A DNA stretch of 64,000 bases from Viscum album (Eukaryota > Streptophyta > Magnoliopsida > Santalales > Viscaceae), in assembly GCA_963277665.1 (NCBI GenBank), contig OY728122.1, positions 1,980,972,883 to 1,981,036,882 on the forward strand. Reading direction: 5' to 3'. Position 1 is the first letter of the stretch, and each line of letters starts with the position of its first letter. Shown here piece by piece: positions 1-12,147 of this stretch. The position numbers and the translations under genes are program-made. The notes below the pieces were generated by a model. The model did no database searches. It saw nothing but the letters and a program-made list of their open reading frames with translations, and was not told the origin of the DNA.

Positions 1-1511
1 TGGATCAGTTGTCTAATAATATATATATATATGTGTTATTTAAAACATGAATGATACACCATAGGGGTTTTGATTAAAATAACTCACCCATGGCGCACTT
101 CTAGAAAGATGAAAATGGTTGGTTCTGTGGTGAGCGATGGATGAAATCATAGGAGGAGGAAAAAATAATGGAGAAGGATGGGGTGACATCTAATAGTGCG
201 GCATGAGTAAGAAGAAGAAGAAATAATAAGAAAAGAGAAATTTATTGTTCATATTGGGAATGGATTTATTAGATGATTGTGGTGATTTCTATGATATTAA
301 AATAGATGAAGGATCAATATTATAAAGTGGATTTGATTGGATGGTTACGGGGAAACTGTGAGGTTAAAAAGGCATGTTTGATGGAGATCCAACATGCCCT
401 GATAGAAAAATTGTTTAACATTATGGAAGAAGAAGTGTTCGTTGGAGTTAAAAGGCTATAATAGATAGATTAGTGAGGATCTCATGTGGTGTGATTGAAA
501 AACACAGATTAGATCTCCCAAAAAAACCGAAACCCACATCGAAATAGGGAGAGATCCAAGACCGAGTTATAAGGATTGACGTATAAGCCATATGCCAATA
601 ACAGTAGAACACACCCCATAATCCTTACACAAGTGACCCACACCCCATAGGACTTGGCCCACCCACCCCTCACCAGTGTGTGACCTATCTCACCCCCTGC
701 TCAGGCCAGACTAGGCCCTATACACAGGTCTACGCACACTTAGGCATCACCATGCACGACATGTGCACAACTCACCATAAACCATGCGTGCACTGCTCTG
801 GGGGTTCTCTAACCTCAGATGTCTATGTGAGAACCCACTCAGACCATGAGGGCTTGGCCTTCACGGATTCCCTCAGTTGGTTGGGTAATCACCTAAATTT
901 TTCACCAAAAATTGTATTAAACAGAAAAGTTTGAAATGAAAAAAAAATAATTTCCATTTATATATTCTTTTCTATGGGTAAAAAACATTCTAAATACCAT
1001 TGTTTTCATATGTTTGTATACATTTATGAGTTATAAATAATTATAACTTCAAAATATAAATTCAACATCAATTAAAAATAGTGTAATTAATTTTTAAAAT
1101 ATATGTTTAGTTTAAAATAAACATCAAGGGTTATTATATTTTTAAAAACCAAATGTAAAATATATCATTCATTAAAACTATTTTATTATTTAAAAAATTA
1201 TATAACTTTAAAATATTTAAATAAATTTTAGAATAATTGAAATACCTAAAAACCTTGTAAATATAGAATTCATAAAATAAAAAAAATAATTAATCATTAT
1301 ACAATTTTATGAGAATTACCAAAAAAGATGGTCATATTAAAATAATGGTCACTTGAAAAACTTTTTACAAGGTAACATTTCAGTGTTTTAATAAATAACT
1401 GTTTCTCTTTTGTCTTTAATTTTTTTGATTTGAGTTTATTTATTTACACGAAGATAATAATTTGAAAAAATTCATTCATCCCAAAATACATTATGGGTTT
1501 GGGGCATCACA
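1..1511 (-). mobile_element. LTR element A, 3' LTR (partial, runs off window start)
   Basis: This stretch aligns end to end with 5213-6700: both start with TGGATC(A/G)GTTGTCTAA, both carry a GC-richer block near the middle (about 540-900 and 5740-6090) and both end in GGCATCACA. They are the two LTRs of one element, visibly diverged and with many small indels. On the minus strand the LTR begins TGTGATGCCCC, a usual gypsy LTR start, and it is preceded by a polypurine tract. The remaining 2.8 kb of this LTR would lie left of the window. A short open frame at 680-934 lies in the GC-richer block and shows no known domain, so it is not called as a gene. Confidence 0.8.
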
Positions 1512-1533
1512 TTATCCCCCCCTCAAAAGAAAT
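1512..1533 (-). other. Polypurine tract of LTR element A
   Basis: The plus strand reads TTATCCCCCCCTCAAAAG directly after the LTR end. On the minus strand this is a purine run (CTTTTGAGGGGGGGATAA) immediately followed by the LTR start TGTGATG. This is the standard plus-strand primer site of LTR retrotransposons and fixes the element's orientation as minus. Confidence 0.75.
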
Positions 1534-2385
1534 GATTGCTCAGAATTCCATTGTACTCTTATGCTTCCTCAGAACCAACCTACAAACATCACCATTGATA
1601 AACCTACAAAATGTTTCTTAATCATTAATAACTAAATTATTTTTTGAGTGAAAAAAGTATTTAATTTATACCTTCACTAGGCCCACAATTATCAGAGACT
1701 TTCCAGGTAAGTTCTTCAAGTTAGGTTGATCCCCAAAATATTTTTAAATTCATAAATTTCATTTTTACAGATGCACCTTGAGAAACTAGATTCAAACTCA
1801 AGCAGACAACAGTATATCCTTGAGACGGTGGCATGAGAGGTGTAGAGTTCAAGGATATCGAAATGGACATGGTTTAGATAGGCTATTTGGAAAACATGGT
1901 TTTCTACAAACCAGATATTATAATTTATTTCATACCAAATAAAGCTCAAAACATGAAATAGATTGGTTGCATTGGTTCACCCAACACTAAAGCTTCTCAG
2001 AACATTTCTAGAACCCAATAAGTCTCAGATAGGGTGAAATATAGAAAGAGGCCCTCATAGTACATACCTTTATTTGAATAATATACATGTTTCTCTTGTG
2101 AAAAATGGTAGTAGACATGACTCAATCCTTGGTGAAGACGAAGTACATTTAGGTTGTTTGACACATGGAAGAGTTGTTTGTATGTCAGATGCAGGTTTGC
2201 AAAAGGCTGTTATAATTCTGAACACATGTTCACAATTATTTTCTCATGTAATTTAGTTGGTAGATAAAAGAGGTTTTTTATGAACCCTCACCTTCCATAT
2301 GAAAATTTTATGAAAAATATCTACTCCGCAAAGCATACCAAAACTTTTAATGTTTTTCTAATTTTTCAGGATTGTCTAGACCAAT

Positions 2386-2399
2386 CCTCTGATACCAAT
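2386..2399 (-). other. Primer-binding site, initiator-Met tRNA type, element A
   Basis: The plus strand CCTCTGATACCAAT reads ATTGGTATCAGAGG on the minus strand. This is the usual plant retrotransposon primer site complementary to the 3' end of tRNA-iMet (core TGGTATCAGAG). It directly abuts an LTR edge (ACA on minus, TGTAAAAAACTG on plus at 2400), which sets the 5' LTR boundary. Confidence 0.75.
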
Positions 2400-5300
2400 T
2401 GTAAAAAACTGACCCTATAAGTTCAGATTCGTTGCCTAAAACTAGGTGTGTAATTTTTTTTATAAATTATTCTAATAATATTACACATCACATTCCATCA
2501 CATTAAATCTTCTCGGTCTAGGTTCTGGAAAACCATATACAATTCATAATTTTTGTCAAAACTGAATATGATAAGCTTCATAATGCATCCACCAAATAGA
2601 AAAACTCAAATGTTATTGACATACTAATCCTATAAAAGTAAATTAAAAATTTAGGGTGAGCACATGAATGCCCAGATAGGGGGTTTAAAATAAATTAAAT
2701 AATTTCTTTTTAAAAACATCCCTTTATAATAATTATAAAACATTTACATTAAGGAATCAACATTTCTTTTTGCATGCCATTGTCATTTTTCAAAGGTTAC
2801 TAGAAATAATTTTTAGGGAAATCTATTACACAAGAATTTATATATTTATTTAAAATCAACAAATAAAAAACATTTCAAAATATTCATACTAGTAAAAATG
2901 CATTAAATGATTTATATAATCCCGGAGTTGATGAAACTAAATTAGGGGAGACACGTAAGGGAGCTAGTAAAAATTAACATATGAATTAATACTCTATTAG
3001 AACATCATGAGAAACTATATAATAATTCACATAACTTAGAAAATGAAATTCATGAAATGGAAAATTTATTTCTAACTTATGTATCATAGTTTGGAAAATA
3101 CATGCTACACATTCTTTATAAATGAATTTCCGTGTATATTTATTATTATTCCATGTGAATTTATTACCATTATAATTAGAAAAATATTATTAACCAAGGA
3201 TATTATACTAATAGAATAATCACATGGTTGGTTAAATATTAATCATATAATGAGGGAATTCATAATACAATACAATCATAACATTTTTTCAGGGCCCCAT
3301 GCCAAGACTATACATAATCAATATTTAAAGGCCTCATACCAATACTAGTTTGTCTAATGAGACATACCGATACATCAAGAGGGTATAGAGGGCCTCACCT
3401 ATCACATAATAAGTCCAATTAATTACTTATATGTCTAATAAGTCTTTAAATCAATGTTTCCCAAACCATTTTTATTTATTAAGCTATGTATTTTATTATA
3501 AATGTCTCATACCACTTTTAATAATTAAGTTATGTCATTTATTAAATGTTTTCCATAAAAATTTGAATAATTAAATTATGTATCATACTAAAAGTATACA
3601 ACACCACTTTGAAAAATTAAAATCTTAATTCACAAGTTATCATAAGGGATAAATTTCATTTTTCAATTACTGTTTACATTTATAAATATAGTGAAACGTG
3701 CATTAAATGTAAACATTAATCTAAAAATTGCATGGTTTTTTAGTTATACATTAGGAAATGTCTAAATCAAATTTATCAATGAAATGAAATGATAAATAGA
3801 CATACATTTATACATGAGTTGATAACTAGTGAAGATAAAATAATTGATTTCATGGTTTTCACATAAGATAATAACTCTTAAATTCACGACCCTTGTTTCA
3901 TGGAAATTAACAGTTTATATACTAAAATACATGTTTTTGAATTAAATATAATGTTAATTAACATTTACCATACACTATTAAATAGGAGTTTCAATTAAAT
4001 CATAAACATTAATAATTAATAGTTTTCTTCGTGGCATATTTATCATGAATTCAAATATAATTCTTGTAAACGTATAACATTCATTTCATGTGAGATATTT
4101 TTTCAAGAATAATTAAACACACTTCATTATATTTGTTTATGAATGTATATGTATATGTAATAAACAATAGATACTTCCAACTATTTATCCTATAATTCTA
4201 AATTGAGATTTATGTAATGTCAATTGAAAAAAAAATGCAATGACTTGTTTTAAAATATTTGGTTACACAATAACAAAACAATGATTGTTATTGTTTTCAA
4301 ATATCAAATTGTGTTTTTGGTACTTATATATATATACATGTGGGTTTGAAAATCATAATTCAACGAATAAGTATAAGGATTGGGTTCACCATTAAAATTA
4401 ATTGCTTAATAAATGAAGCCCAATCGAATTAGACTTAAAACATTATACACACACATATATAAATATATGTATTGGTATTGAAAATCAAAAACCTCTATTA
4501 TTAAACTGTTTTACAAGTAATACATGAATAAAAACATCAGTTAATTATAGATAATTATAACCTAAAAACCAAAAATAGATTTGGTTTTGAAAATTATATA
4601 AAATCATACATATACAAGGTGTATACAAGGGATTTTCATAACCAAAACAAGGTTTGATAAGTCATTATAATTATCATACACTTCAAAAACATTATTTTAT
4701 CACTTAATACCAATTATATGAAAACCGAATTCAGAATAAAATCTATATATATATATATATACATATGACCATATATAAAAAAAGTGTATATATGGGTTTT
4801 TTCATATAAAAAATGATGCTAGATTAACCATTACATGAATTACATGAATAACAAACATCATTTAAAACACAAATATTCATCATTTGTAATATGTAAAATA
4901 TATTAGGATTATTATATATAAATGTATAAAAACATATAATTATATATTTTTTAACAAAATAGAAACTAAATAAACCCTTACCTATCTTTAAAAGTGAGGC
5001 CGAGATGAGAAAAATATGATGAAGTGTTGGGCGGATAAAAACCTATAGGGTTAAGATGAAAAATAGAGGTTTATATAATGGGTTTATATAAATTGTATAT
5101 AGATAATTTTATATTCTATAGTTAAACATATACAAATAAAAAAATAAACCTAAATTTAACCGAATATAACTATTTATAAAAAACAATAACCGAAATCAAT
5201 GAATATCATATATGGATCGGTTGTCTAAAAAAATATTTTTTTATACAGAACATTCATGATTAAACAAATGGGTTTTCATTAAACTAATGCACCCTTGGTG

Positions 5301-6700
5301 GACATGTTGAAATATGAAAAATGATGGGTCGGTAGAGTGCAATGGAAGGACTCATGAGAGGAGGAAGAAACTATGGAGAGGATAGGGCGACATCAACTGG
5401 TGGGGCTCGAGGAAGATGAAGAAAGGAAATGAAATTGATGGTTTCGATTAGGCATGGATCGATCGGATGGATGAGGCGATTTATGTGGTTTTAAAAATCG
5501 ATGAACTGATGAGAATATAATGTGGCTTTGACCAGATGGTCATAGGGAAAAAGAAAGAAAAAAATGGATGTGCGGTTGAGATCTAATGCGTCCCAATCAG
5601 ACGATTGGCGAGAATCATGGAAGAAGATGTATTTGGTGGAGTATGAAGGATATATTGGATAAAACGGTGAAAATATCGTGTGGTGAGATCGAATGGATCA
5701 GATTAGGTCACCTATAAAAAACCACATCCCACATCAAAATGGGGATAGATCATGGTTTCCTAATAAGGCTCGATGTATCGGCCATATACCAATTACACAA
5801 TCACTCACCATGGGGTCCTTAAACACGAGACCCCCATTTCGAAGGCCTTACCCAACCCTCAATCATAATGGTTTGTGACCTATCTGACACCCTACTCATG
5901 CCTGAACAAGACCAATACACGGGTCTACACATGCTTAGGCCTCACCATGCATGATGTGTGCGTGACTTAGCAGGCACCATGCATGCACTGCTTTAGGGTT
6001 TCTCTGACCTCTGATGCCTATGATAGAATTCCACTCAGACCTCAATGGCTTGGCCTTCAAGGCTTCCCTTAGTTGTGTGGGTACTCACCTAAATGTTTTA
6101 CCAATAAATTTATTACACAGAAATGTTTATGAAAAATAAAACATAACAATTTCAATATATATATTCTTTATTATGGTTAAAAAAATCTAAATATCATTTT
6201 TTGGTATCTTTTTATACATTTTTGAGTTTTGTAGCATTATATGTTCAAAATATAAATACAACCTCAACTAAAAACCATATATTTACTTTTATAAAAAAAA
6301 TTAATAATAAACATCATGTTTATTATATTTTTAAAATCAAAATTTTAAATATATATTTAATTAAAACTATGTCATTATTTAACCAGTGATATAAATTTAA
6401 AATATTTAATGCATTTTTAAAACATTTTAAATTCTAAAAATACTTATATACATAAAATAGTTAAAATAATAAAAATACTTAAAGATTATTCAATTTTATG
6501 CCCCTTACAAAAATAGAAGGTCATATTAAGACAACAGTCACTTGAAAACCTTATTATAAGGTAACGTTTCAGTGTTATAATAAATAAATGTTTGTTTTTT
6601 TACATTAATTCATTTGATTTGAGTATCATTAGTTGTGCCACAATAATAATTATAAAAAAATAATTCATCCCAAAATACATTATGGGTTCGAGGCATCACA
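2400..6700 (-). mobile_element. LTR element A, 5' LTR (complete, about 4.3 kb)
   Basis: The left edge is fixed by the adjacent primer-binding site and starts TG; the right edge ends GGCATCACA, matching the other LTR copy at 1511. The LTR is about 75-80% AT with no coding content. A block at 3290-3420 has repeated phrases (GGGCCCCATGCC, GGCCTCATACC), and 5740-6090 is the GC-richer block shared with the partner LTR. The 5-bp target duplication cannot be checked because the other flank lies outside the window. Confidence 0.75.
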
Positions 6701-8090
6701 TTTATTGTTTAGATATAATATTTTTTAATGGTTATCCCCTTTCCTCCAAATCCTAGGCTAGGAAATAATATTATATTTATAAAGGACTATATATTTTTGT
6801 TTTCTTTTATAAAAAAAATATAGATTTATTTTGGACTGGATCCAGAAGCATGAGTATTGAGACACAAAACATTTTATAAAATGGACTATTTATAAAAAAT
6901 TAGAAATTCAACATTTTCAATTAAGAAAAATCAATGAAATAGATCTTTATTTCCATGTTTTATGTAATTAAATTTTATTGGAATCCTATGAATATATAAT
7001 TTTGGTGAATTTAGTTTCCCAAATTCAGAAAATGGAATGTAAATGTTTTGGTTATTACAATGATTGAATTTAAGGAATGAAATTCATTTTATGGTTGGTT
7101 AAATGTATCATATGAAACATTAAATTAAATTTATCTTTTATTTAATATTATAAATAAGTCATCTAAAAACAATGGAGAAGTAAATTTATTAAAAATATTG
7201 ATAACATATTATGACCTAGTAGAAGGAAAACCATATGTCTAATGATCTGGTAACATTAAATATATAACCAATATTAGTAAAAATGATGGGAAATATAATG
7301 AAGTCAATCCAAACCATGATTGTATCTCCCTTCATTTAGATCCATAAAAAGTAGGAGGCCTCCAAAGATTATGATGAAAAGAATACATATAAGTAGGTAA
7401 ATAGGAACCATCATTACAGAAAAATAATACTCAAACCTATAATGTTTATTATATTTAAAATTAATTACTTGTGTACAATTTTAGGAGAAATAAGAATATG
7501 TTTCCACTGAAAATATAGTCCTATATAAAGTGTACATATTTCTATATTAGAATAAACATTATTTGATGTGAATATAAAAAATATAAATAACAATCAAGGA
7601 CCAATGCTATTGATACATCTATTTACGCAAGTAATTTGTGAGAGCTTTTTAATGATATTACAAGTCATTTTAAAAATATTAAAATGCACGTGTTTCTTAT
7701 ATTATTTTAAAAATATTAAATATTATATTCCCTTTTGAATTATATCCTTTTATTATATCAAGGGGTATTTAAAAATAATCTAACTATGAATTTGTCTTTT
7801 ACTATTGATTAAAATACTATTTCAAAACCAATTGAAACATTAATTTGTTTTAAAAAAGGACATAATATAATATTTTTATTGAAGATGTTTTATATTCTAA
7901 TATTTATTTTTATTAAATAACTTATTTTATAAAACACTGATTATTTAATACTTGTACTATTAATGAAGAGTTAATAAAAAATTACTATATTTATTTTTAT
8001 AAATAAAACAATTCGTATGTCTGTTATTGTAATTATAATGAGGAAACAAAAAATGTATATATATTTTTATATAATAAAACAAAAATAACA
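6701..8090. other. AT-rich DNA without a recognised gene
   Basis: No supported coding region. The first 120 bp (6716-6835) resembles 11484-11605 and may be a shred of gypsy pol (see the repeat entry). The remainder is A/T-rich with no clear terminal repeats; most likely old, decayed transposon DNA. Confidence 0.5.
6716..6835 (-). repeat. Diverged repeat shared with 11484-11605, possible pol shred
   Basis: Both copies contain CCTCCAAATCCT and keep the same order of A/T-rich words over about 115 bp. On the minus strand both give a frame with a short DLEE motif, resembling the linker between RNase H and integrase of gypsy polyproteins. At 11484 this lies just downstream of RNase H relics, as expected; at 6716 no RNase H relic was seen next to it. 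The copies could be two fragments of one retrotransposon family or a pair of degraded LTR ends. Confidence 0.4.
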
Positions 8091-9240
8091 TAATTTATTT
8101 TCAATTTAGATTTCAAAAGTGTCCAACCAATAATTCTCAGCCATCCCTACAACCAATGGGGATTAAGATCAACCCATATAGAGCTCCATCCAACCTGGTT
8201 TGGATATTTGAAAGTTAGGTCTCCACACATTGAGGTATCATATATTAGGAATAATCCCCCATGTCCCATGTATAAGGCCCTTATATTGTGCATAGTATGG
8301 TCTAAACACCATGTTGGGATGAAACCTGTGTGAGTGGTCTGTGTGGTGTAAGGGGTTAAGTCCCCACTATCAGCTAGAAAAACTGTAACTGTAAATTTGT
8401 TTATTAAAAAAATACACGAATAATAAAAGGACTGATGTGGGATGTACTGTTAAGTTACTATTAATATTTTTCAGAACACACAAAATAGAACATATATTTT
8501 TGATTGAACACCCCTCAGTCGTTCAGTCTCTATTGATCATTTCCATCCTCGCAACCCTCCCTCACTTTTCATCGGCATCTCCCGCATGAAATCACAAAGT
8601 GATCCTCACCTTCTTCATCATCGGTCACCGACATCTCCATATTATTCTAGTGCTAGGTTGGTCCATCCTAACTGACCTGCTCACAGTACCCTACTCCACT
8701 TCCATTTTCCATCACAGAAAAACCATAAATCATGCCTTCTAACAACTGCAGGTGTTTGGCCAAGAAAACCCAAAATCAACCCATAATGAATCATACATCA
8801 CAAAGAAACATGGATGGAGTGTACACACACATTCATATGAAGATATATATAGATACACAAATATATATATCGACATAATTTTTAATCAAGTTTTTTAGTT
8901 TCAAAGAAAATTAGTTCATTCAAAAACCCTCATTCCATCAAGTTATAGGTACACGACATTAGTGGTTTTAAACGCCTTGTTGAGTTCCACGATATGTTGA
9001 TATATTGTTTTTTATATGTATCTACCCTATTAATTTTGATAAAAACAATAAAGTGTGTATTCAACCCCATGTTCATAAAGAAATATATGAATCAACTTTC
9101 TGTGGGAACTCCTATATTCATTTGAAGAAGAATCCCTAACAAAATTCTCTTCCATTTTCCCTCTATTTTTTCCCAGATTTACCATCCAACTCAACAGAAG
9201 GTGGTTTTTTTGCCCCTCAATTCACCGATTACTATAAGGG
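8091..9240. other. Less AT-rich block resembling LTR leader DNA
   Basis: The block is less A/T-rich than its neighbours and contains pyrimidine-rich stretches (about 8500-8720) like those in the LTRs of element D at 23760-24110 and 31020-31330. No second copy was found in the window, and neither LTR ends nor coding motifs could be assigned. It may be a solo LTR or LTR fragment. Confidence 0.3.
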
Positions 9241-11483
9241 GATAAATATATTTTTTACATTCAAATTATATGTTTATTTATTCGAATTATTCATGAAGTA
9301 TTTCATGACTAATAATTATATTATTGGGAAACATATTATTTTTGGGAATCCCCTTTGTTTAAATTATTATATTTTCATATAAATGCACTATAAGTAGTAA
9401 GCTTAAAATGGGTAAGGGGATATATATATCTGTATTATTTTAAAAGTACAAGTTTATTTACTCTAAATATGAAATAATTATTTTTAAACCAATAGTTATA
9501 TTAGGGAAAATATAATATTTTCCAGTAACCACTTAATTTGAATTATGATTTTCCATATAGATGCACTATAATCGTTTCATATTAAAATGGGTAATGGAAT
9601 ATATATATATATATATATATATATTTGTATTATTTTCAAATTACATTTTTTTATTATAATTATGAAATATTTATTTTCAGACTAATATATATATAACCAG
9701 AATCTTTTTTTCTAAAATTTCATTACATTCAATTATATAATTTTCTTATGTATTCACTATAATGGATTTGTTTTAAATTGTTCAAGGGGATTTATAATAT
9801 TTTTAAACTCTAATATGTATGTATTATTTTATAGAAAAATGTTATTTCTTATTGAAAAACCTTTTTATAAGGGTAAATAACTCTACTTAAAAGCTATGAT
9901 ATGTATTTATTATATAATTTTAGTGAATATATTTGGTTATATTGTTTTAAATTTTGATTTATATTTAGTCTATCTATTTAAGGAATTATTTTTCAAACTA
10001 AAATTTTGGGAATGGATATTTATTTAGTCAAATAATTATAAAATTGATTATCCCCTTAATAAATTAATTTTGTAAAATATGTATATATATATATAACTAC
10101 ATATATGGTACACTATTGTGATATAATTCTTATTTTCCTGAAATAAACTTGTATTATTTTTTTTATAAATTTATCCTAATTCTAATTTATTATTTATTCA
10201 ATGTTTGTGTCAAACCCAAGAAAGAAAAAATTTTATAAAAATATTTTTATGAAAGGGTATAATAATAAATAAAAAATATTAATTATTAAAATATTAATTG
10301 TTTAATATAATTTTTTTCAAAATTATATGTTTGGAGAATAATTTATTTTATAATAAATGTTGTTATGATGGTTTTAGAATAAAAATTAATATTTGATATG
10401 GAATATTTATACTTCAAAGTTATCATTTTATGAATCAAAACAATGTTTCCAAAGACCATAGAAAATGGGTTTCAAATTTCATTACTCAGGGAAGAATTTT
10501 AAATAATAAATATTATAATATTATGATCTATTTGAGTAAATTATATTTTATTTTTTTGTTTATTAATGAAATTTTGAATACATGGATGTTAGTAATTCCA
10601 TCATTAATATAACATGCATGTAGGAAAATTATATTTTTCAATCAATTTCTTTTCAAAAAAAATATCAAATGATTTATTATAAAATTATATGTATATTCAT
10701 ATTCATATTTGTTTATGACTATGTGTATTAATATATTTATTTCATTGTTTGTGTAATTACATTTTCAGGTTTTTAAAGTGAAGACACGAGAGGAATAAAT
10801 AAATATAAAGGTGAGATTAAAGTGTTTTATAGGAATTCAATACTTGGATATTGTAAACATCATAGGGAACTGAGGAGTAAACCCAGTCATCCAAGACGGG
10901 TAGGCCCTCATTATCCTTCGATGTTGCAAGATGCGACATGATTTTGTTTTCTAATTGCTTAATATATTCTATAAAAAAGGATTCTTATGTTAAGTATTAT
11001 TAATGATATTATATTTTCAAATAGTTTTTTTAGAATAATGTTTTCAAATCTGCAATTATTTTAAAATAATATCACATTATAAATTTTTTTTAATGAAATT
11101 ATTATTGTGGAAATTATTTTCAATGTTTATTATATTGAGGACAATATTTTCATAATTATATGTGTTTTCAATAGATTTAATAATTTTTTTCAATAACATA
11201 TATTGAAAATAATAGAATTTAATGTCTCTAAAAAATATCAAATTATTTATTTGGGAATAATAAATAATTTATTCAAATGAGTTTTCATAATATTATTATC
11301 ATAAATTTATTTTAATATTTTTTATTAAAAACCCGTTATTGGGAAATTATACTCACCTTATGTTTTATAAAAAAATTATGGATAATTATGTAGTTTGAAA
11401 GGAGTTTAGCTTTGATGAAGAGTTTTCATGAATAAATTAAAAAGTATTACATTTTTTTATTTTTTAAACTCTAATATTTTGCA
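9241..11483. other. Very AT-rich DNA without a recognised gene
   Basis: No supported coding region. It contains an (AT)13 microsatellite at 9599-9624 and a small GC-richer island at 10765-10935 (GAAGACACGAGAGG to GACGGGTAGGCCC), which looks like the 3' part of a plant LTR but has no detectable partner copy. Confidence 0.5.
9599..9624. repeat. (AT)13 microsatellite
   Basis: Thirteen uninterrupted AT units, the longest perfect AT run seen in the left part of the window. Shorter ones occur at about 4744-4761 and 36370-36387. Confidence 0.9.
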
Positions 11484-12142
11484 ATGGTTAGACATTTTCC
11501 TCCAAATCCTGGAACAAAAATGATATTTAGATGTATAGTGGACTGTTTATTTTTCGTTTTATTCACAAAAAATATAAATGAATATTTTAATAGGATATAA
11601 ATGTACATGTGTCAGGATGCTAAAATGGGAATATGAAACCGTGTTCCCCTTGTTATTATTGTAGATCATTTTAATGTCATAATTCTAGAGTATCTATATA
11701 AATTTCCTCTATATCAATTAATGATCCATTTTGGAGAATATATACTTGAGAATTTTATGGTTATAATTTAATATAAATCACTCAACCATATGTAAGTGTT
11801 GTCGTATCTTTAGTGAAACGACAACCACTTCTAACAGAACATAGTGGATTGAATGGTTCTAATCATGATGTCTCAGCTTTCATGAAAAATATTAAATCAC
11901 TACCTAAATCTAAATCTAAACACAAGCATGACTAGTACCTGATGCATCAAAAAATACTACATACTCATGATCCTCCTCTATAAGTCTCAAAATTCAGGCC
12001 TTCATCAATACATTTTTAAACACTTGGAAATTAAATTCCAACCTCTTTTCCCTCATGCAAATATCCACCATTAATATCAAAGATTTTTAGGGAGATCACA
12101 TCCTATAGAAATAAGCTACAAATATATAATAGTATCCTTCCA
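11484..12142 (-). pseudogene. Older gypsy element B, RNase H part of pol (degraded)
   Basis: On the minus strand at about 11900-12080 a frame with stops reads EYVVFFDASGTSHACV. This matches the start of the gypsy RNase H domain, where the sequence is typically E-(F/Y)-V-V-(Y/F)-x-DASG-x-G-x-x-C-V. At 11625-11690 the frame reads YNNNKGNTV and a later Ser, matching the end of RNase H (Y-H-P-G-K-x-N-x-V-A-D-A-L-S). The rest of this element lies at 21548-23438, beyond the 9.4-kb insertion of element C. No integrase or LTR was found to the left, so the 3' half is lost or unrecognisable. Domain assignment rests on family motifs, not on a search. Confidence 0.6.
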
Positions 12143-12147
12143 CCCAA

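Larger units (their letters stand above)
1512..2399 (-). mobile_element. LTR element A, short non-coding internal region
   Basis: Only 888 bp separate the polypurine tract from the primer-binding site. No gag zinc knuckle, protease, RT or integrase motif was found on either strand; the short open frames at 1716-1949 (-) and 2074-2256 (+) look like chance frames. An element with LTRs of 4.3 kb and under 1 kb of internal non-coding DNA fits a non-autonomous large retrotransposon derivative (LARD-like). A large internal deletion in a once autonomous element is the alternative. Confidence 0.65.

Noticed and set aside
680..934. 84-codon plus frame in the GC-richer part of the first LTR
   Set aside because: The corresponding region of the partner LTR (5740-6090) has stops and frameshifts in this frame, so there is no sign of coding constraint.
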